Source of the DNA: JBPCQA01 sp050998615
GTDB lineage: Bacteria > Actinomycetota > Actinomycetes > Propionibacteriales > Nocardioidaceae
DNA length: 64,000 bases
Reading direction: 5' to 3'
Assembly: GCA_050998615.1 (NCBI GenBank)
Contig: JBPCQA010000013.1
Span: 62,001 to 126,000, forward strand
In this document: in pieces, positions 58,777 through 64,000 of the stretch
How positions within the stretch are numbered: the stretch's first letter is position 1
Layout: every line of letters begins with the position of its first letter
Program-made: the position numbers and the translations under genes
The notes under the pieces: model-generated
Told to the model about the DNA's origin: nothing
Databases searched by the model: none
Seen by the model: the letters and a program-made list of their open reading frames with translations, nothing else

Positions 58777-59841
58777 TTAGCCGGCCGGCTGGTTCGGATG
58801 CGCGACCGGCTGCGTGGCCCTTTCGCCGGAAGCTGCCGCGTCGAAAGGGGAGTCGACCTCGCCGACTTGCGGGATCGGATGGCGGCGTCGGTGCCGCAGC
58901 AGCACCCACCTGCCCCGGGGGCCGTGGTCCCCGCCGGTGACGTCGGTACGCGAGACCTCGGTGCCGTCGCTGTCTGCCGCGGCAGCAGCCGCCCGCGACA
59001 GTGAGAAGACGCCCTCACCACGATGTGAGTCGGGCCCGTGAGCCCCTTCGGGCAAGACCCCGAGGGCGGCGGCGACCGTGGGGAGCATGGCGGTCGCGCA
59101 TCTCTGGTATCCGGCCGGAGAGGGATGGAATTGGTCTGGACCGAACATGTCGAGCGGAGCAGCTGTGAACTCTGGCCCGAGGATCGACCCCAGTGAGACG
59201 GACCGGGCACCGGCCTCGACCACCGCGATCGTCTGGGCGGCGGCCAGCCGGCGGCTCCAGCGTCGTGCTACCTGCCGCAACGGAGGTGCGATCGGCCGGA
59301 TGGTGCCCAGATCGGGACAGGTGCCCACCACCACCTCGGTACCTGCCGTCCGAAGCGTCTCTACCGCGTCTTGCAGTGAACGCACCGACTGAGACGGGGG
59401 GACACGATGCGTGACGTCGTTTGCACCGATGATGACGACGCAAATCTCAGGGCGGCGAGCCAACGCGAGCGGAAGCTGCTGCTCGAGCTCCGCCGCCTCC
59501 GCCCCGACCACGGCTTCGCAGTTCAGCTGGACCGGTCGGTGGGCGATGGCTGACAGCCCGGTGGCCAAGAAGGCGCCGAACGTCTCTTGGGCGACGTTGG
59601 CGCCGTACCCCGCCGCACCGGAGTCGCCGAGCACCGCGAGGCGGATCGGTCGACCCGGCAGCAGTGCCCCGTACAGGCCACTCGGATCCAGCACATCGAT
59701 GTCGGCAGGCCCGATACGGCGCCGGGCCATCCTGGCCTGCGTGGACAAGACCCCGTACAACGAGCCACCGAGCACGCCAAGCCCGCCACCGCCGAAGGCG
59801 GCGGCGGCAGCAAGTTTGCGCGCGGCGGCTGCCTTGCTCAC
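58777..59841 (-). CDS. SGNH/GDSL-type esterase, membrane-anchored
   Basis: A 354-residue SGNH hydrolase similar in context to Rv1075c, which lies near cbs in M. tuberculosis. An N-terminal Ala/Gly-rich hydrophobic segment (LAAAAAFGGGGLGVLGGSLYGVL) may serve as anchor or signal. The catalytic blocks are LAVLGDSGAAGYGA (Ser at about 74), Gly/Asn in VVIIGANDVTHRV, and DQFHPSPAGYQRCA with Asp and His. After it comes a low-complexity tail. It should hydrolyse acyl esters outside the membrane. The GTG at 59841 has AGGGGAG seven bases upstream, and the frame before it lacks family sequence. Confidence 0.87.
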   Translation of the reverse strand: MSKAAAARKLAAAAAFGGGGLGVLGGSLYGVLSTQARMARRRIGPADIDVLDPSGLYGALLPGRPIRLAVLGDSGAAGYGANVAQETFGAFLATGLSAIAHRPVQLNCEAVVGAEAAELEQQLPLALARRPEICVVIIGANDVTHRVPPSQSVRSLQDAVETLRTAGTEVVVGTCPDLGTIRPIAPPLRQVARRWSRRLAAAQTIAVVEAGARSVSLGSILGPEFTAAPLDMFGPDQFHPSPAGYQRCATAMLPTVAAALGVLPEGAHGPDSHRGEGVFSLSRAAAAAADSDGTEVSRTDVTGGDHGPRGRWVLLRHRRRHPIPQVGEVDSPFDAAASGERATQPVAHPNQPAG

Positions 59842-59989
59842 ACAATTGCTCCCCTCTGCTGGTGTCCCGTGACGCCCGATGCGTGACCACTGTAGTGCCG
59901 GGTCATCACCCGATCCCGCACATCGGCGTGAGCCGCAGTCGGATACAGCGGGACGGCAGGCCCGGCGACTGCCCATCTCCGCAGACTCA

Positions 59990-59995
59990 TAGGCT
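59990..59995 (+). promoter_or_regulatory. Candidate -10 element for leaderless cbs
   Basis: TAGGCT (TANNNT) ends seven bases before the cbs GTG at 60002, so the transcript may begin at the start codon. No Shine-Dalgarno site precedes the GTG. No convincing -35 is present. Confidence 0.35.
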
Positions 59996-60001
59996 GGCGG
60001 A

Positions 60002-61369
60002 GTGGACTACGTGGAATCACTGCTTGAGCTGGTTGGCAACACGCCGTTGTTGAAGCTGCGCTCGACCACCGACGGCGCTGCGGCGACCCTGCTGGCGAAG
60101 GTGGAATATTTCAACCCCGGCGGTTCGGTCAAGGACCGGATTGCGTTGCCGATGATCGTCGCGGCCGAGGAGCGTGGTGAGCTCAAGCCCGGCGGCACCA
60201 TCGTGGAGCCGACGTCGGGCAATACCGGCGTCGGGTTGGCGATGGCAGCTCAGACGAGGGGTTACAGCTGTATTTTCGTGTGCCCCGACAAGGTGAGCGA
60301 GGACAAGCGCAACGTGTTGAAGGCGTACGGCGCGGAGGTGGTCGTGTGCCCCACCGCCGTCGCCCCCGATCACCCGGACAGTTACTACAACGTCTCAGAC
60401 CGGCTCGTTCGCGAAACCAAGGACGCCTGGAAGCCCGACCAGTACTCCAACCCGACCAACCCGTTGAGCCACTACGAGCAGACTGGCCCGGAGATCTGGC
60501 GGCAAACAGCGGGTAAGGTCACGCATTTCGTCGCAGGAGTGGGCACCGGCGGCACGATCAGTGGCGCCGGGAGATACCTCAAGGAGGTGTCCGACGGCAA
60601 AGTGCAGATCATCGGCGCCGACCCGGAGGGCTCGGTCTACTCCGGCGGCACCGGCCGCCCCTATCTCGTTGAAGGCGTCGGCGAGGACTTCTGGCCCACG
60701 ACGTACGACCGTGACATCGCCGACCGCATCATCGCGGTCTCCGACAGGGACTCGTTCCTCACCACTCGGCGGCTGGCGCGCGAGGAGGGGCTGTTGGTCG
60801 GCGGCTCCTCTGGGATGGCCGCCGCCGCGGCAGTTCGGCTGGCTCACCAGCTCGACGACTCAGCCGCCGTCATTGTGGTGCTGCTGCCCGACGGCGGACG
60901 CGGCTACCTGACGAAAGTCTTCGACGACGACTGGCTGGCCCGCTACGGCTTCTTGGGCAAGCCCGCGCAGCGCACGGTCGGGGACGTGTTGCGCGGTAAG
61001 GGCGGCGAGCTGCCGTCCTTAGTACACACACACCCGAACGAAACCATTGCCGAGGCAGTGACGATCCTTCGCGAGTACGCCGTCTCGCAGATGCCCGTCG
61101 TGCGCGCCGAGCCGCCGGTGATGGCCGCCGAGGTCGCCGGATCGGTCAGCGAGCGTGACTTGCTCAGTGCGTTGTACGCCGGCACCGCCAGGTTGGCTGA
61201 TCGCGTGGAGGATCACATGGCGGCCCCACTGCCGACCATCGGTGCAGGTGAACCGGTCACCGCGGCGGTCGAGAGGTTGCAGGAGGAGGACGCGGTGTTG
61301 GTTCAGGAGGACGGTAAGCCGGTGGGTGTGCTGACTCGCCACGACCTGCTCGGCTTCATCGCGTCCTGA
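60002..61369 (+). CDS. cbs: Cystathionine beta-synthase
   Basis: A 455-residue PLP enzyme joining serine and homocysteine to cystathionine (the counterpart of Rv1077). The fold-type II core starts MDYVESLLELVGNTPLLKL, with the cofactor lysine K44 in NPGGSVKDRIALPM. Next are EPTSGNTGVGLAMAAQTRGY and GTGGTISGAGRYLKE. The C-terminal 120 residues hold a pair of CBS (Bateman) motifs: VHTHPNETIAEAVTILREYAVSQMPVV and MAAPLPTIGAGEPVTAAVERLQEEDAVLVQEDGKPVGVLTRHDLLGF. There is no heme-binding N-terminus. GTG start; possible leaderless transcript. Confidence 0.95.
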   Translation: MDYVESLLELVGNTPLLKLRSTTDGAAATLLAKVEYFNPGGSVKDRIALPMIVAAEERGELKPGGTIVEPTSGNTGVGLAMAAQTRGYSCIFVCPDKVSEDKRNVLKAYGAEVVVCPTAVAPDHPDSYYNVSDRLVRETKDAWKPDQYSNPTNPLSHYEQTGPEIWRQTAGKVTHFVAGVGTGGTISGAGRYLKEVSDGKVQIIGADPEGSVYSGGTGRPYLVEGVGEDFWPTTYDRDIADRIIAVSDRDSFLTTRRLAREEGLLVGGSSGMAAAAAVRLAHQLDDSAAVIVVLLPDGGRGYLTKVFDDDWLARYGFLGKPAQRTVGDVLRGKGGELPSLVHTHPNETIAEAVTILREYAVSQMPVVRAEPPVMAAEVAGSVSERDLLSALYAGTARLADRVEDHMAAPLPTIGAGEPVTAAVERLQEEDAVLVQEDGKPVGVLTRHDLLGFIAS

Positions 61370-61384
61370 CTCTAGTACCCGCTC

Positions 61385-62605
61385 TTAGCGCACATAGCTA
61401 CTCACGAGCCGTTCGGCCAGGGCGGTCAGCGCCGGGGTGATCCACGTGGTGAGGTCGCCAAAGCGCGCACCTGCTTGCTCTTGGCCGGTCCGCAGATACC
61501 GCGATCCGATCTCGAGCAGGAACGCCGCCGCGACCCAGGGAGCAGCTTCCGCGGATACACCGAACGGGCGCAACAACTGCGGTGCCTTAGCCACGGTGTC
61601 GTGTACCGCAGCGCGGGGTTTCCGGTAATCACGCCGGATCTCGGCGTGCAGTTGATAGTTGAGGGCATCAAAACCCACTGGAACTCCGCTGCCGAAGCGC
61701 TCCCAGTCCCACAACACGAGGCGTTGCCTTGAGGCGGCCATGTTCCACGGCGTCCAGTCGCCATGCCACGACCCGAAGCCGACCGGGATCTCAGCGGCTA
61801 CAGACTCCAGACGAGCCAGGGCAGTTTGGAACTCCGGCCCGCCAGCAGCGGACGCCCCTTCGAGTCCGCGGCGTAGCTGGAACCAGTACCAGCTGGACAT
61901 CAGGTTCTCGTGAGAAACACCACCGACGCTGCTCAGCTCCACCATCGCGCGTTCAAGCAGGGCGGCCTCGACGGCGTGATCTTGGCGCGTGTCGAGCGGT
62001 GACAAGACGAGGACCTCGGTGTCATCCCATTGGCACGAATGCATCAGCGCCGGAATCTCCAGGTGCTGAAGGCCGGCACCGCCAAGAGACCGTAACGCGG
62101 CAGTCTCGCGGCGAACCAGGTCGCGGGTGGCGTCGTCGATGCCCACCTTCGCGAAGCCGATTGTGCGTCCGGCTGTCGTCAGGAGATGCAAGATTGGTTT
62201 CCGGTTCGCCCGGGGCGGCCCAAGGTGCACTCCGGCGACCAGCGACTCGCCCAACGCGTCGGATACGTGACCAACGACGGAGCCGGCTCCCCGTGGACAG
62301 CTGATCCGCAGCCGGCCCGGGAGCCAGTTCGCGGTCAGCATCGCGCCGCCGGCTAGCAGCGCTCGCCGCAGCCGGCGCGGATCACGCGAACGCGCCACGT
62401 GGGCGCCCAGCACGGCTGTGGTAACTCGGCGGGGCCGCAGCGGCACCAGGGCGGTGGCCCGACGTGCAGTCGGCATCGCCACATAGTGCAGCTCGCCTGG
62501 GTGCACCTTGGCGCGGCCGATGTCGACCCGATTGGGCGCCGGCCACAACACGGCCAAGATGTCGCGCAGGCTCGCCAGCCCCGCGGACCCAGTTGTGGGA
62601 GGCAT
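61385..62605 (-). CDS. Aminoglycoside-phosphotransferase-fold (kinase-like) protein
   Basis: A 406-residue protein. The first 130 residues are unique; the rest has the protein-kinase/APH fold: the phosphate-transfer motif GSWHGDWTPWNMA, followed by LVLWDWERFGSGVPVGFDALNYQLH, where DWE holds Mg2+. The upstream part RTIGFAKVGIDDATRDLVRRETAALRSL has the ATP lysine and Glu. Relatives lie in polysaccharide or glycolipid regions, which could suggest a sugar kinase. The substrate is unknown. The ATG at 62605 is used; the frame is open to 62635. It converges with cbs and diverges from the PAP2 gene. Confidence 0.78.
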   Translation of the reverse strand: MPPTTGSAGLASLRDILAVLWPAPNRVDIGRAKVHPGELHYVAMPTARRATALVPLRPRRVTTAVLGAHVARSRDPRRLRRALLAGGAMLTANWLPGRLRISCPRGAGSVVGHVSDALGESLVAGVHLGPPRANRKPILHLLTTAGRTIGFAKVGIDDATRDLVRRETAALRSLGGAGLQHLEIPALMHSCQWDDTEVLVLSPLDTRQDHAVEAALLERAMVELSSVGGVSHENLMSSWYWFQLRRGLEGASAAGGPEFQTALARLESVAAEIPVGFGSWHGDWTPWNMAASRQRLVLWDWERFGSGVPVGFDALNYQLHAEIRRDYRKPRAAVHDTVAKAPQLLRPFGVSAEAAPWVAAAFLLEIGSRYLRTGQEQAGARFGDLTTWITPALTALAERLVSSYVR

Positions 62606-62813
62606 GGTCAACCGGCTCCGCCGTACCACAGACAACGGATGCGGGCTGATGCGGGCAGGGGGCGGGTTAGCGCTAGCGGCAGGGGTTGCATGGTGGTCTC
62701 TTCAGTGCTGTAGCCGAGCAGGTGTCGAGTCCGACGCCCGCGACTGGCCAGCGTGAGTGTGTCGTCGCCGAGGGTACGCTGAACGCAGGGTGGGGGCCCG
62801 AGGGGGAGTAGAC

Positions 62814-63653
62814 GTGACAGTGCAACCAACAATCGTAGTGGGGGTGGGGTGGGTCGTCGCGGTTGCCCTGGTCGCGGCTGCGGTGGCTTTGTGGACCAGG
62901 CGTCGGCCGGCGGGTTGGGGTCGCGAGCTTGAGTGGCGCTTCGTGCGCGCCATCGAGACCTGTACGGCGACGCTGGGTCGGCCGCTGACCGCAGCTGTGG
63001 TGATCGCCGCCGGCGCCGCCGGCACCGTGGCGGTGTGTTGGCCGCTCGGCAAGCTCGCCGGGTGGTCCGCCGCCGCCGTTGACCGCCCGGTGTACGCATT
63101 CTTCGATCACCACCAGGTCGGCTGGTGGGACAGCATCAACAACACGGTCACCCACATGGGCAACGGCACCCAAACCGAGGTGGTTGCGGGCGCGGCGGCG
63201 ATCGTCTTCGCCGTGCTGTGGCGTCGCGGCCGCTGGTGGGCGCCGCTGGTGGTGTTGGTGGCGGCAATGGTTGTCGAGCGATTTGCCGGCCAGCTGCTGG
63301 CCGTGGTCGTAGACCGCGGACACCCGCCGACGACGCTCGGCACCTGGCCCTCGGGCGGATGTGCGCGGTTGGTGCTCGTGGCGGGGCTAGTGATCTTCTT
63401 GTACCGGCGCTGGCGCGGCCTCGGGGCCGGCAACGACGCGGCTTGGTGGTGGGTGGCATTGGCCGTCTTGGGCGCCATCGAGGCATACACCCGCGTGGTG
63501 CTGCTCAAGCATTGGCTGACCGATACGCTTGGCGGCCTCGTGTTCGGAACGTTGCTGCTGCTGGTGATGATCGCTGCCTTCACCGTGCTGGACTGGCGAC
63601 GCGGGGGGTCGGCGGGCCGGCTCGAATCGCCGGCGCCGCGCGCTGTGGTGTAG
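62814..63653 (+). CDS. PAP2-fold membrane phosphatase with altered PSGH motif
   Basis: A 279-residue protein with about seven hydrophobic helices. Three PAP2 blocks are recognisable: VDRGHPP (weak form of KxxxxxxRP), LGTWPSGGCARLVL where PSGH should be, and EAYTRVVLLKHWLTDTLGG with conserved Arg, His and Asp. The missing His of the second block would weaken acid catalysis, although similar PSGG forms occur in actinobacterial exopolysaccharide-linked PAP2 proteins as far as I recall. It may act on polyprenyl pyrophosphate or phospholipid phosphates. GGGGGAG precedes the GTG at 62814. 62606-62813 contains the divergent promoter region and no other gene. Confidence 0.8.
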   Translation: MTVQPTIVVGVGWVVAVALVAAAVALWTRRRPAGWGRELEWRFVRAIETCTATLGRPLTAAVVIAAGAAGTVAVCWPLGKLAGWSAAAVDRPVYAFFDHHQVGWWDSINNTVTHMGNGTQTEVVAGAAAIVFAVLWRRGRWWAPLVVLVAAMVVERFAGQLLAVVVDRGHPPTTLGTWPSGGCARLVLVAGLVIFLYRRWRGLGAGNDAAWWWVALAVLGAIEAYTRVVLLKHWLTDTLGGLVFGTLLLLVMIAAFTVLDWRRGGSAGRLESPAPRAVV

Positions 63654-63665
63654 CCCCTTCGGGGC
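63653..63665 (+). terminator. Short GC-rich stem-loop after the PAP2 gene
   Basis: GCCCC-TTC-GGGGC starts at the last base of the TAG stop. Five G-C pairs close a three-base loop with no U-tract. It may be a weak terminator. Confidence 0.4.
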
Positions 63666-63783
63666 ACCGCGACTTCGACCCCGGGTCGGCGCTACTTGCA
63701 CTTTTTTGCGATTCCGGAGACAACTGCGCCTCGGTGCGATTTACTTCGTCCATTGTCGTCGGCCATTGGGGGGGTACGACGAC

Positions 63784-64000
63784 GTGGAGGGGATTTCTCG
63801 TGCGTGGACGCCACCTGTTCTTGACTGTCAGCTGGCTGTGCTGTCGACCGGGTTTGCGCTTGTCGGACCGAACAGCCGAGCCGGCTCGGCGGTGAACACC
63901 CAGGCTCAGCCGGCGACCGGGAACGACGTAGTCGGCGCGATCCCGCCCGCGTGGACGCCATGGATCAACGACGGCCAGGTCCACGCGGTCACCCAAGTTG
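63784..64000 (+). CDS. Possible exported protein, 3' end outside the window
   Basis: A frame with no stop from 63784 to the window edge reads VEGISRAWTPPVLD, then a hydrophobic LAVLSTGFALVGPNSRAG and PPAWTPWINDGQ. The hydrophobic segment is like a signal peptide core, but no ribosome site or convincing start is seen. A GTG at 63838 is another candidate. A different frame with GTG at 63800 ends at a TGA in 63892-63894 and looks less likely. No family can be named. Confidence 0.3.
   Translation, partial: MEGISRAWTPPVLDCQLAVLSTGFALVGPNSRAGSAVNTQAQPATGNDVVGAIPPAWTPWINDGQVHAVTQV

Overview
The window is chromosomal DNA from a high-GC Gram-positive actinomycete. The base composition, frequent GTG starts, GTGA/ATGA stop-start overlaps, SepX/GlpR, RpfB and an actinobacterial protein O-mannosyltransferase all point there. 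Much of the core follows the Mycobacterium tuberculosis order Rv0995-Rv1026: rimJ, glpR/sepX, pmt, rsmI, metG, tatD, rpfB, ksgA, ispE, then glmU, prs, rplY, pth, mfd, lipoprotein, mazG, eno, ftsB/divIC, DUF501, ppx. The genus cannot be fixed from the sequence. No prophage, transposase, rRNA or CRISPR array was seen.

Layout. 1-1.9 kb: partial rimJ, divisome gene sepX/glpR, tRNA-Ala. 2-9 kb: an accessory nucleoside-like catabolic cluster (PfkB kinase, ADP-ribosylglycohydrolase and GntR on the minus strand; NCS1 permease and class V aminotransferase on the plus strand), then an MFS exporter. 9.2-18.1 kb: a redox/carbohydrate block behind a stress-sigma-like promoter, with a membrane protein, a gluconate-dehydrogenase-subunit-3 homologue, a GMC flavoenzyme, a cytochrome b/molybdopterin fusion, a GH15 glucoamylase-like enzyme and a DMT transporter, facing an SDR and a small membrane protein. 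18.2-18.6 kb: remnant of a DUF2254 gene. 18.6-29 kb: pmt, rsmI, metG, tatD, rpfB, ksgA, ispE and an ABC-F ATPase. 29-35 kb: MarR with a drug exporter, a methyltransferase and glyoxalase pair, an adenosine deaminase relic, TetR and a fatty-acid desaturase. 35-42 kb: tRNA-Gln, glmU-prs, rplY, pth, a polyprenyl-phosphate sugar transferase and a CysQ-like phosphatase. 42-51.9 kb: mfd, SurA-like lipoprotein, mazG, eno, ftsB/divIC, DUF501, ppx and a family 5-like uracil-DNA glycosylase. 52-64 kb: type II NADH dehydrogenase, an odd tRNA with a UAA anticodon, VapBC, a metal-type permease with ArsR, sseA-sufE, a Bax-inhibitor-like protein, an SGNH hydrolase, cbs, an APH-fold protein and a PAP2-fold protein.

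The best candidate for an undescribed system is the 9.3-15.6 kb block. Its gene order suggests that sugar released by the GH15 enzyme is oxidised by a soluble GMC dehydrogenase with a partner subunit, with electrons passed to a membrane cytochrome b joined to a molybdenum domain. A GTTTCC-N13-GGGTAA box sits upstream. This role is inference. Other items worth a second look: a short-variable-arm tRNA with anticodon UAA whose 3' end is tandemly duplicated beside vapBC; MetRS with SIGN in place of HIGH; and two families of intergenic palindromic repeats, one built on AGAGCCCGC and one on GGCTGAAGG.

Starts were chosen by reading for Shine-Dalgarno sequence, family alignment from memory and operon overlap. 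Several remain uncertain and are flagged. No database search or folding program was run.
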